Shown here one piece after another: positions 13,675 through 21,207 of a stretch of 21,551 nucleotides of DNA. Position 1 is the stretch's first letter; every line of letters starts with the position of its first letter. Below the pieces are notes generated by a model that saw nothing but the letters and a program-made list of their open reading frames with translations, had not been told where the DNA came from and did no database searches. The DNA comes from CAYLOP01 sp964385305. GTDB taxonomy: Bacteria > Chloroflexota > Anaerolineae > Anaerolineales > E44-bin32. The DNA lies in NCBI GenBank assembly GCA_964385305.1, contig CAYLOP010000039.1:1-21551 (forward strand), written 5' to 3'. The position numbers and the translations under genes are program-made.

Positions 13675-16059
13675 TTAGCGCCATATGCCGGGCGTAAGCC
13701 AGAAGATTTTGTTGTGGACGGAAGCTTTCTCGGCATAAGCCGTGATCGTGAAGGTTACGGATTGACCGGCGAGAGGCGTAAGATCGATCTCGATCGTGCT
13801 GACCTGTCCGTCGTATTTCTCGGACCAGGTAACCAGTGCGTAGTCATGGGTGTTCTTCAGGCGAAATTGAACCTCGATGGTGACAGCACAGGAGATCTGG
13901 TTCTGCAGACAGCCGACCGTAGCGCGCAATCGATCTCCGCTCTGAACGTCGAATGGTGGGTAGGCACCTTTGATCCAGCCAAATTCAACCATCTCGGGTT
14001 GCACAAGGAAAGCGGAGCTGTCGGTCGACACACCGTCTTCACGTGTGAACGTGGAGGGCAGGGTCACAGCCCCTTGCGGGTCATCCTCTTTGCCCGGGCA
14101 TGACAAGGTGCCAGCACTGCTGCGCCATTCCGCGTCACAAAGTTTGTCGACGAAGCTATAGACAGCTTCTGGAGCGGGTGCGGGTTCGTCCGTTGGTGCC
14201 GGCGTGGGTTCGTCCGTTGGGACCGGTGTGGGCGTCAACGTCGGTGTAGCAGTGGGCGTGGGCGTGGGCGTGGGCTCGATCTTCTCCCACCAGACCTTGA
14301 TCATCGCCTTTCCTGTGCGCTCATAGTATTCGATCACCAGGGTGTGCTTGCCGGAAAGGCTCTTATTGACGGAGTATGTCTTGCTCCCGTCGCTTGAATG
14401 CCATTCGTTCAGAATAAGCTTGCCGTCAAGATAGATGCGAATCCCATCGTCGGCGCGTGCTTTGAGGGTGTAGGTGCCGCTATCAAAGGAGATCTTGCGT
14501 GTCCAGCGGGCTGAAAAATTCTCGACCGGGAGCCCTGCAGCGGGGGACTTGGACTCCCACTGAAATTGGACGTTTATGTCATTGCGCACCAATGCTGGGC
14601 TGTCCTTTAACTCACGATTGGCCCAGTATTCCCCTTTCCAATCCGGGAAAGTTGGCGAGGTGACTTTCTCCCACCTGAGTCGAATGCGGGCATCCCGCGT
14701 GCGATCGTAGTATTCCAATCGCAGGTTGTGCGTTCCCTTGACAAGTGCCACATCTGCCGAGATCTCCCGAACGCTGCCATCTTCCCATGCATCGATGATC
14801 AACTGGTCATCCACCCAAAGGCGGGCACCGTCGTCCATAAGCACACGGAAGCGGTAGGTGTCGCCGGAGAACTCGGCCTTTCCTGTCCAACGCACAGAGA
14901 AATTATCCGCCTGGATGACAGACGCCGGCGCGTTTCGCTTCCAATCGAAATCGATGACACTGTCGTAGCGGATCAACGCGGGTGTTCCTTTCAGGTTGCG
15001 ATTGGCGAAGTACTCGGCTCGCCAGCTGATCGAGCCGCCAGCATTCAGCGGCCCGACGATGATCTGAACCCAGAAAGCCTTATCGGCTTTCTCTCCGATG
15101 CCGAAAAGCATGCCGCCTGGATTCTCCAAGAACCAGTTGCCGCGATAGGTCCCGACATTTGTGGGTGCGACCAGCTTGACCTTCAAGTCAACCGTGCTTC
15201 CCGGTGCAACGGTTCCTGGCAGGGGAACGTAGGCCGGCGCACCCATGCTATGGCCGTATGCAAACGTCAGGGTGTAGGAAGGGGTCCACGTGCATGTACC
15301 AGTGTTCCTCAGACGCCACACCTTTTCGAAGGTTTTCCCTGCGGTGATGTTGGCGTTATCCGCTATGGTGACATCTTGAACGAAGGTCGCCCGGTCATTG
15401 CAGGCAGGGGGTGTCGGAGTCGCAGTCGAGCCCAGCGCGGTGGGGGTTGGGGCGGGTGGCGGCAGCAGCTGGTAATCCCATGCGAAGTTAATACCTGTGT
15501 ATTTCTCACCCGCCGCCACAGTCACACCTGTGGCGGCCTGTGACCCTTGGACAACCGGCACCGTCCAACTTCCTGCAGACAAGGCCGCACCATCTGTCTG
15601 GCTGCTTGCATCGATCGAAACACAGTAGTTACCGGTCATGAGATCGGCAAACTGATACGAGCCGCTGGCATCCGTCCGGGTGGCCTTGAAACCGAGAGAG
15701 GGGCATGAACCCAGCCCAAGCCTGACATTGACACCCGCGATGCCCTCCTCACCAGGATCGAACACGCCATTGGCACGCAGTCCTATTTCATCTTGAACAC
15801 GCACGCACCCTACTGGGATGTCGCTCGTTGTCAGGCTGACCGTCTGAGAATCACAAATATCGTGCCAAACCATGCCATTGATCGAAGATGTTGGGTAAGG
15901 GGTGTCGGATGGAATCACGGGCATCGCTGTAGCTTGAGGGCTGGGTGTGCTGACCATCGAGGAAGGGGATCCGAAGATGGCAACCATAGCGCCTACGGCT
16001 ACCAGACCTAATACCACCGATCCTAGCCCGAGAATGAACCCAAGGTGGAGCTTCTTCAT
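13675..16059 (-). CDS. Membrane-anchored surface protein with NBR1-type Ig-like and two PA14 domains
   Basis: A 794-residue protein. Residues 4-29 are one hydrophobic segment after a basic start (MKKLHLGFILGL), a signal anchor. Residues 60-195 resemble an SdrD/SpaA-type prealbumin-like domain (NGVFDPGEEGIAGVNV, GSYQFADLMTGNYCV). Residues 220-337 form an NBR1/FW Ig-like domain (WRLRNTGTCTW, GTYRGNWFLENPGG). Two PA14-like domains follow (346-465 and 474-592; YRFRVLMDDGARLWVDD and YTLKARADDGIRIYLDG), then a PT/TDEP linker (596-630) and a C-terminal beta-rich domain of unknown type. This suggests extracellular carbohydrate or surface binding; no catalytic motif is seen. The ATG at 16059 has AAGG six bases upstream. 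The two PA14 copies are clear repeats of each other. The 237 bp upstream hold no gene. Confidence 0.85.
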   Translation of the reverse strand: MKKLHLGFILGLGSVVLGLVAVGAMVAIFGSPSSMVSTPSPQATAMPVIPSDTPYPTSSINGMVWHDICDSQTVSLTTSDIPVGCVRVQDEIGLRANGVFDPGEEGIAGVNVRLGLGSCPSLGFKATRTDASGSYQFADLMTGNYCVSIDASSQTDGAALSAGSWTVPVVQGSQAATGVTVAAGEKYTGINFAWDYQLLPPPAPTPTALGSTATPTPPACNDRATFVQDVTIADNANITAGKTFEKVWRLRNTGTCTWTPSYTLTFAYGHSMGAPAYVPLPGTVAPGSTVDLKVKLVAPTNVGTYRGNWFLENPGGMLFGIGEKADKAFWVQIIVGPLNAGGSISWRAEYFANRNLKGTPALIRYDSVIDFDWKRNAPASVIQADNFSVRWTGKAEFSGDTYRFRVLMDDGARLWVDDQLIIDAWEDGSVREISADVALVKGTHNLRLEYYDRTRDARIRLRWEKVTSPTFPDWKGEYWANRELKDSPALVRNDINVQFQWESKSPAAGLPVENFSARWTRKISFDSGTYTLKARADDGIRIYLDGKLILNEWHSSDGSKTYSVNKSLSGKHTLVIEYYERTGKAMIKVWWEKIEPTPTPTPTATPTLTPTPVPTDEPTPAPTDEPAPAPEAVYSFVDKLCDAEWRSSAGTLSCPGKEDDPQGAVTLPSTFTREDGVSTDSSAFLVQPEMVEFGWIKGAYPPFDVQSGDRLRATVGCLQNQISCAVTIEVQFRLKNTHDYALVTWSEKYDGQVSTIEIDLTPLAGQSVTFTITAYAEKASVHNKIFWLTPGIWR

Positions 16060-16296
16060 AATGACCTTAGCCTCCTCAAAATTCACATATTCCGTTGTCA
16101 CGACGAAGGCTCAATTGTGGGGAATCTGCTTTGTAATGTAAGGGGAATGTATAGGGCGTGGATGAATCCCAATACAATGTTAAATTAACGTCTGTAAAGG
16201 CAAACTTTGTGGAATCCATGTACGAAATGTGTGTAATTTGCCGAGGGTTGAGATCGACAATGCGGATGTATGCAGGTGCCGCGTGAACTGCACCGA

Positions 16297-17466
16297 TCAG
16301 GCGAGTGCGCGCGGCATGGAAGGTAAAACCTCTTCCAGAGCTTGGTTCAAGCGATCGCAATCGCTCCGGTCGTTATAACCCTGGATAGAGACGCGCATCA
16401 GCGGTTGCCCATTCCAGCGATGTGCCACGACTTCGATCCTGTGGGTCTCGTACAATTGCCGTTGAAGCGCAGCGACATCGAGTTCTGGAAGCCGGACGGC
16501 GAACATCTGCGCGTACCAATCTTGAGAGTCGGGGCAGATTGGCGGCAGGTTGGTCATGTCGAGAATGCGCTGGCGCACCTCGCTCGCCAGTTGGTGGCAG
16601 CGCTCGCGAACGGCGGCCCAGTTGTGTTCATGCTGGAAACGAATGGCGGCTGGCGTGGCCAGGAAGGCGGCCAGGTCGCGGGTACCCTGCCATTCGTGGT
16701 AGTCGATGAAGCGCGAGGGACCCGGTTTTTCAGCTTCCCATCCCCAACTTACAACCAGGGGCTGCAGCAGGTCCTGCACCTCTCGGCGGGCGTAGAGGAA
16801 TGCGGAGCCTTTGGGGGCGCAGAGCCACTTGTGACAGGCTCCTGCATAGATGTCGGCGCCAAGCGCCTTGAGGTCTAATGGAATCTGACCTGGCGCGTGG
16901 GCGCCATCCACGATGCACAGCAGGCCATCCTCACGCGCGCGGCGACAAACCGCTGCGACGGGAAAACGCAGAGCGGTGGGGCTAGTGATGTGACTGAGGA
17001 AGAGAATGCGAGTGCGTTCCGTGACGCCTTCCCAGAGTCTATCCAAGAAGGCTTCTGGGGTGGTGAGCGGCAAGGGGATAGGTTGGCGAATATAGCGTGC
17101 GCCCCTCCGGTTGCAGATGAACCGCCAGGTGCGATTAAGGGCGCCATACTCATGATCCGTCGTGAGAATTTCATCGTCGGGCTTTAGATCCAGGCTGCGG
17201 GCCACCATGTTGAGCACCGTGGTGGGGTTGGTGAAATACACGACCTCATCGGCAAGACAGCCCAAGAACTCGGCGAGCGCTGTTCGGGCCTCGGCCAACA
17301 AATCGGGCGCCCGCCGAGCCAGAAACTGCACGGGTTCGCGCTCCAGCTCACACTGCCAACGCTGGTAGGATTCAAAGACGGGTCGCGGACAGGCCCCAAA
17401 GGATCCGTGATTGAAGTAGAGAATATCCGGATCGAGGAGAAACTGGGATTTGAGGCTGCCGTTCAT
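16297..17466 (-). CDS. Class V aminotransferase-fold PLP enzyme (isopenicillin-N-epimerase-like)
   Basis: This 389-residue fold-type I PLP enzyme begins with YFNHGSFGACPRPVFES, typical of CefD/isopenicillin-N-epimerase-like proteins. VDGAHAPGQ holds Asp187 and His190, which contact the cofactor, and GACHKWLCAPKG holds the Schiff-base Lys213; RVSIQGYNDRSD near the C-terminus carries the substrate-carboxylate Arg. Members are epimerases, cysteine desulfurase-like enzymes or lyases, and the beta-lactam name need not apply here. The ATG at 17466 has GGAG about seven bases upstream. It is transcribed divergently from the ubiquitin-like operon, sharing a 213-bp intergenic region that contains the operon's promoter and operator. 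Possible co-regulation or sulfur/Ubl chemistry is speculative. Confidence 0.88.
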   Translation of the reverse strand: MNGSLKSQFLLDPDILYFNHGSFGACPRPVFESYQRWQCELEREPVQFLARRAPDLLAEARTALAEFLGCLADEVVYFTNPTTVLNMVARSLDLKPDDEILTTDHEYGALNRTWRFICNRRGARYIRQPIPLPLTTPEAFLDRLWEGVTERTRILFLSHITSPTALRFPVAAVCRRAREDGLLCIVDGAHAPGQIPLDLKALGADIYAGACHKWLCAPKGSAFLYARREVQDLLQPLVVSWGWEAEKPGPSRFIDYHEWQGTRDLAAFLATPAAIRFQHEHNWAAVRERCHQLASEVRQRILDMTNLPPICPDSQDWYAQMFAVRLPELDVAALQRQLYETHRIEVVAHRWNGQPLMRVSIQGYNDRSDCDRLNQALEEVLPSMPRALA

Positions 17467-17609
17467 GCCGACTCCATCGTTGCGATTTTCGCCATTCGCT
17501 TATTCACATTTGAGTTTATGGATTATCTCACGAAACCATCTGTCTCTGTCATACTCCGCCCCGACGCTCGCACGTTCCCCTTTCGTACCGAAATAGTACC
17601 CTCCTGGTA

Positions 17610-17638
17610 TTGACCTACCTCTCATTTTTGCGTATGAT
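17610..17638 (+). promoter_or_regulatory. Sigma70-like promoter of the ubiquitin-like operon
   Basis: TTGACC (17610-17615) and TATGAT (17633-17638) are separated by exactly 17 bp, the best promoter match I see in the window. The predicted transcript start is near 17645, about 35 nt ahead of the E1 start codon, leaving a short leader that contains the operator. Confidence 0.7.
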
Positions 17639-17650
17639 AGACGTGGTTAT

Positions 17651-17671
17651 CTGGTCTGACCACCAAACCAG
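17651..17671 (+). promoter_or_regulatory. GntR/FadR-class operator in the E1 leader
   Basis: TGGTCTGACCA (17652-17662) is a perfect odd palindrome fitting the FadR/GntR operator core. Additional half-sites overlap it: TGGT at 17644-17647 pairs with ACCA at 17659-17662, and TGGT at 17652 pairs with ACCA at 17667-17670. It starts about eight bases after the predicted transcript start and ends about ten bases before the E1 start codon. The encoded E1 carries a GntR-type helix-turn-helix, so autorepression is the simplest reading. It differs by one base from the core at the fadR promoter. Confidence 0.7.
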
Positions 17672-17679
17672 GGGTGCCC

Positions 17680-19344
17680 ATGAAAATCCATCCGGTAAAG
17701 TATGTAACGTTGGCGCAGGTTGTATCAGGCCGTCTGGCGGCTTCCATCCTCGATGGATCCTTCAAGACCGGAGAGAAGCTCCCTTCGGAGCGCGAGTTGA
17801 TGAGGCAGTTGGAAGTGAGCCGTGCCACATTACGCGAGGCCTTGAAATCGCTGGCGGAGAATCGGTTGATTGAGGTCCGGCCCGGTGTGGGGTCATTCGT
17901 CCGACCGATCGACCGCAGCAACTATGCGCAAGCGACTGACCTTGCGCTTGCCCACCGCACGCGTGGCGTTCATGTGGATGTTCCTAGCATCGAACCTCCA
18001 CTGATGAAGCCCACTAAACCGACACAGCAGCCGGAAGGGCCGCAGTCACTCAAGATCAGTATGGAGAAACCACTGCGCATACCCAACCTGCGTAAGGATC
18101 GACTCGGGACCTTTGAGTTCATTTCGTGGTGGGAGCGGGAGAAGGTCGAGGCGGCGAAAGTGATGATCGTCGGTGCAGGGGCATTGGGGAACGAAGTCGC
18201 CAAGAACCTCGCTCTGATGGGTGTAGGACATCTATACATTCTGGACTTCGACACCATCGAAGCCGCGAATCTCTCTCGCTCCGTGCTCTTTCGCGATCGG
18301 GATAACGGACGACCCAAGGCCGAGATCGCCGCGGCGCGATTGCGCGAACTCAACCCCGATGTCCATATCCAGTATTTCAACGGGGATGTGCGGACTCAGA
18401 TTGGACTGGGCGTGTTCCGGCGCATGGATGCCGTGATCGGGTGCCTTGACAATCGCGAAGCTCGGTTGGCCGTCAATCGCTTCTGCTATTGGCTCGATAA
18501 ACCCTGGGTGGATGGCGCTATTCAGGAGCTCCTTGGATTGGTGCGTGTCTTTGTACCAGGAAAAGGGGCGTGCTTTGAGTGCACTTTGACTGAACAGGCT
18601 CGACGGGAGATCTCCCTTCGTTATTCCTGCCCGCTTCTGGCCCATGCAAACCTCTTGCTCGGCAAGGTTCCGACCACGCCAACGATCGCATCCATCATCG
18701 GTGGTATGCAGGCGCAAGAGGCGCTCAAGTTTATCCATGGCATGCCGGTTGAAGCGGGGAGCGTGGTTCACTATAACGGGATGACCAATCAGCTTCATAC
18801 CACAAGTTATGTGGAACAGGAGGATTGTGAGAGCCATTGGAAATATGGCGAGATCATCGAATTGCCCAACCGGGCGGAGGACACGACCGTGATGGAACTG
18901 CTGCAGATCGCGCGTGGCGATCTTGGCCCAGAAGCGGTCCTTGAACTGGATCAGGAACTGGTCATCTCGCTGGAATGTCTTCAATGCCAGGTGGTGGAGG
19001 AAGTGATGAACGCCATTTCCGAAGTCAGTTTTGATGCCGCTCACTGCCCGAACTGTGGTCTCGTACGGCAGGTGCATATGACCCACCTGGTGACCGGTGA
19101 TGAACCTTTTTGCAATCGAACACTCGCCAGCATCGGGGTACCACCCCTGCACATCCTTCGCGCGCATAACGGGGTCGAGTACCGCTTTTATGAGATGACC
19201 GGGGATTTGCCCAGCGCCCTACACTTCCGCCACTTCGAGAAACCAGCCATCCGCCTAGGTGCAGTGAAACCTAGCATCCAAGATGAAACGGTGAAAGGCG
19301 ACTCACAGCGCCCTGTACGGGACCGGATTCGCCTGTTAGATTGA
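17680..19344 (+). CDS. GntR winged-HTH fused to an E1/ThiF-family ubiquitin-like activating enzyme
   Basis: This 554-residue fusion has a GntR winged helix at residues 8-78 (GEKLPSERELMRQLEVSRAT, then LREALKSLAENRLIEVRPG). A linker rich in Pro and Lys follows (about 100-135), then the E1 domain (about 140-375). The nucleotide loop is GAGALGNEV (165-173), with LDFDTIEAANLSR (R200), GRPKAEIA (K213) and CLDN (D257). CFEC (C298/C301) and YSCP (C317) are candidate zinc and catalytic cysteines, and ATP-grasp motifs are absent. The C-terminal part has CLQC (433-436) and CPNC (456-459), another zinc ribbon. It should adenylate the Ubl C-terminal Gly and pass it to the E2. The ATG at 17680 has AGGGG six bases upstream; a GTG at 17674 is the alternative. 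A standard FadR/GntR effector domain is missing and is replaced by the E1. Which Cys is catalytic is uncertain. Confidence 0.9.
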   Translation: MKIHPVKYVTLAQVVSGRLAASILDGSFKTGEKLPSERELMRQLEVSRATLREALKSLAENRLIEVRPGVGSFVRPIDRSNYAQATDLALAHRTRGVHVDVPSIEPPLMKPTKPTQQPEGPQSLKISMEKPLRIPNLRKDRLGTFEFISWWEREKVEAAKVMIVGAGALGNEVAKNLALMGVGHLYILDFDTIEAANLSRSVLFRDRDNGRPKAEIAAARLRELNPDVHIQYFNGDVRTQIGLGVFRRMDAVIGCLDNREARLAVNRFCYWLDKPWVDGAIQELLGLVRVFVPGKGACFECTLTEQARREISLRYSCPLLAHANLLLGKVPTTPTIASIIGGMQAQEALKFIHGMPVEAGSVVHYNGMTNQLHTTSYVEQEDCESHWKYGEIIELPNRAEDTTVMELLQIARGDLGPEAVLELDQELVISLECLQCQVVEEVMNAISEVSFDAAHCPNCGLVRQVHMTHLVTGDEPFCNRTLASIGVPPLHILRAHNGVEYRFYEMTGDLPSALHFRHFEKPAIRLGAVKPSIQDETVKGDSQRPVRDRIRLLD

Positions 19345-19378
19345 TGAGATGCCCATGATGGCCCAACTTGAGGTCAGG

Positions 19379-20203
19379 ATGCCTTCCGAGTCTACGTCTC
19401 ATCGAACGCCAATTTATCTCGGCCTTGTGGTAACGACGAGCGCCGCGATCGCAGTGAGCACGGTGTTTGCGCTGCTATCCACACGCAATCAAACCATCCA
19501 TCCTTTTGCCTTGGGGGCCGCAAGCGCGGCTGGGATCGGCTTGGTGGCTGGGTTCATCTCGCGCTGGTCGCTGCTCCATCGCAGCCGAGCGATACGCGGG
19601 CTTGTTGCGATGGTGGGCGTTTGCACAGGGCTCGTTTTCTTGGGTTGGCTGAGCCGTGGGGCATATGGCGTGCATCTGCTGCGCCGGCAACCAGAAGTTC
19701 CGGATTGGCGAGGTTTCATCCAATTTCTCATAGCGGGAACCTGCGCGCTGCTTGCGGTGTGCGCCTGGGATCGCAGGATCACCCTCGGGCAGCACATCGT
19801 CGGCCAGGTGCGCGTGCGACAGGCGCACATCGCCGGGGCGGTGCGATCGCGCATCAGCGCGATTCGCAATCTGAGACGACCTGCCACGAGCGCCGCGTCC
19901 CCGGCGGTCCGCCGAGAGCGCCGGCGGACGGACACTCCTATTTCGGTTCGGCACACACCCACGAGAACACGCACGACGATTTCGCCAGCGGTTCGCCAGA
20001 AACCTGTGCGCAAGAAGAGGCGGCGTTCGAGCGTGTCCATTCGTTTGTCAGCCGCGCAGGAACACCGCTGCCCATATTGCTTGGAACTCGTGGACCCAGA
20101 CGACCCGAGAGGGGTGGAGATCTGTCCCATTTGCCATACCTTGCACCACGCGGATTGTTGGGCGGTTACAGGTACCTGCCAGGTTCCGCATCATCATAAG
20201 TGA
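19379..20203 (+). CDS. Four-TM protein with C-terminal RING-like zinc finger (E3 candidate)
   Basis: A 274-residue protein has four hydrophobic segments in its first half (beginning YLGLVVTTSAAIAVSTVF, PFALGAASAAGIGLVAGF, GLVAMVGVCTGLVFLGWL, FIQFLIAGTCALLAVCAW). A strongly basic Arg/Ser/Thr linker of about 90 residues leads to a C-terminal treble-clef domain: CPYC, a 14-residue spacer, CPIC, then HTLHHADCW and C...H. The Cys/His order fits the prokaryotic RING (Prok-RING) group. It would hold the ligase at the cytoplasmic membrane face and recruit the E2. The ATG at 19379 has GAGG five bases upstream; ATGs at 19349-19358 lack one. It lies 34 nt after the E1 and 34 nt before the Ubl-E2 gene. 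E3 function is inferred from the domain and the operon. Confidence 0.82.
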   Translation: MPSESTSHRTPIYLGLVVTTSAAIAVSTVFALLSTRNQTIHPFALGAASAAGIGLVAGFISRWSLLHRSRAIRGLVAMVGVCTGLVFLGWLSRGAYGVHLLRRQPEVPDWRGFIQFLIAGTCALLAVCAWDRRITLGQHIVGQVRVRQAHIAGAVRSRISAIRNLRRPATSAASPAVRRERRRTDTPISVRHTPTRTRTTISPAVRQKPVRKKRRRSSVSIRLSAAQEHRCPYCLELVDPDDPRGVEICPICHTLHHADCWAVTGTCQVPHHHK

Positions 20204-20237
20204 GGGCGTAACCGAACGTATGAGGAGGTGAAATTCT

Positions 20238-21131
20238 ATGTCCGATTTGACCGTTACCATCGTTTTGCCCAGTGGCGGTGCACGCACTGCAGAGGTGCCG
20301 GATGATATACCCGTGCAAGATCTGATGGCTGAGTTGATTCCCCTGTTGGAGTTGCCCACCTTCGGGCCGGATGGAAGGCCAATGGGCTATCGGCTCGACA
20401 GCAAGGCATTGGGGCGCGAATTGCAAGAGGATGAGACGCTTGCTTCCGCTCAGGTCCCTGAAGAGGATCGCTTGATCCTGACGGCGGATATCACTGCTGG
20501 TGGTGTCAGTGTGGAGCAGACGCCTCGTGCCCGTCGGCTGCGCGGCGATTACGAGCGGATGCAGGAATTGAAAGGTCGCTCGTCGTTGATCAGTTTTGAG
20601 GCGCAGGCCGTCCATCCGAAACTTCCGCCGGAACGCTACATCGTCACCTTTAGCTGCAAGAGCATCGTCGGCGTCAATAAACGCGGAGAGCCGAAATACG
20701 GGAGCCACCATCAGGTCGAGATCTACCTGCACAACCAATACCCACAACGGTGGCCGGGGTTGAAGTGGTTGACCCCGATCTGGCACCCGAATATCAACCA
20801 CATCAATGGAAGTGTGTGCATCGACGCGGCATGGTGGACGGCAGCACGTTCGCTTGATCGACTGGTGATCATGTTGGGCGAGATGCTTCAGTATAAGAAT
20901 TTCCACGATGATCCTACAAAGCCGCCGTTTCCCTGGGACCCTGAGGCCGCACGCTGGTGCCGAGACTACCGGGAGAAAAACCCAGATGCTTTTCCGGTGG
21001 ATACACGCGAACTCCTTCGCCCCGAAAGGGTCAAGATCCATACGACAGGGTCTGGGAGCAAGACGAATGCTCGCTCCCGGAAGGAAAGCGCCAAGCCGAA
21101 GATCAAAAAACCGCGCGTGAAGCTGAAATAA
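20238..21131 (+). CDS. Ubiquitin-like (YukD-type) domain fused to an E2 conjugating enzyme
   Basis: A 297-residue fusion. Residues 1-89 are a beta-grasp ubiquitin-like domain (SDLTVTIVLPSGG, AEVPDDIPVQDLM, EEDRLILTADITAGG) ending in Gly88-Gly89. Residues 97-245 are an E2/UBC fold: RRLRGDYERMQEL helix 1, YIVTFSCKSIVGV, HHQVEIYLHNQYPQRWPGLK, then the active-site block IWHPNINHINGSVCID with HPN (183-185) and Cys194, followed by SLDRLVIMLGEMLQYKNFH. The tail (about 262-297) is Lys/Arg-rich. It should accept the Ubl from the E1 as a thioester and transfer it, possibly with the RING protein. The start has a strong GAGGAGGTGA eight bases upstream. The Ubl half is about 78% identical to the stand-alone Ubl downstream. 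Whether the fused Ubl is cleaved off at GG or is a permanent domain is unknown. Confidence 0.92.
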   Translation: MSDLTVTIVLPSGGARTAEVPDDIPVQDLMAELIPLLELPTFGPDGRPMGYRLDSKALGRELQEDETLASAQVPEEDRLILTADITAGGVSVEQTPRARRLRGDYERMQELKGRSSLISFEAQAVHPKLPPERYIVTFSCKSIVGVNKRGEPKYGSHHQVEIYLHNQYPQRWPGLKWLTPIWHPNINHINGSVCIDAAWWTAARSLDRLVIMLGEMLQYKNFHDDPTKPPFPWDPEAARWCRDYREKNPDAFPVDTRELLRPERVKIHTTGSGSKTNARSRKESAKPKIKKPRVKLK

Positions 21132-21207
21132 AGGCACTGAAGCGGCCGCTTGGAAGCCGATCGTTGAAGAAGAGCCATCTACGAATCTAACTTTTGGAGG
21201 GTATCCG

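Noticed and set aside
14196..14275. GT-rich tandem-like repeats that could suggest a satellite or CRISPR
   Set aside because: They encode the PT/TDEP linker of the surface protein; no spacer-repeat structure exists.
14728..15543. 271-codon plus-strand frame inside the surface protein gene
   Set aside because: Antisense to clear PA14 and NBR1 domains; no family features.
16076..16360. 94-codon minus-strand frame between the surface protein and aminotransferase genes
   Set aside because: It overlaps the well-supported aminotransferase 3' end in another frame and lacks a ribosome site or family features.
18232..19167. 311-codon open frame on the minus strand opposite the E1
   Set aside because: It lies wholly antisense to a protein with unmistakable E1 motifs, has no ribosome site and no recognisable domain; a by-product of GC-biased codons.
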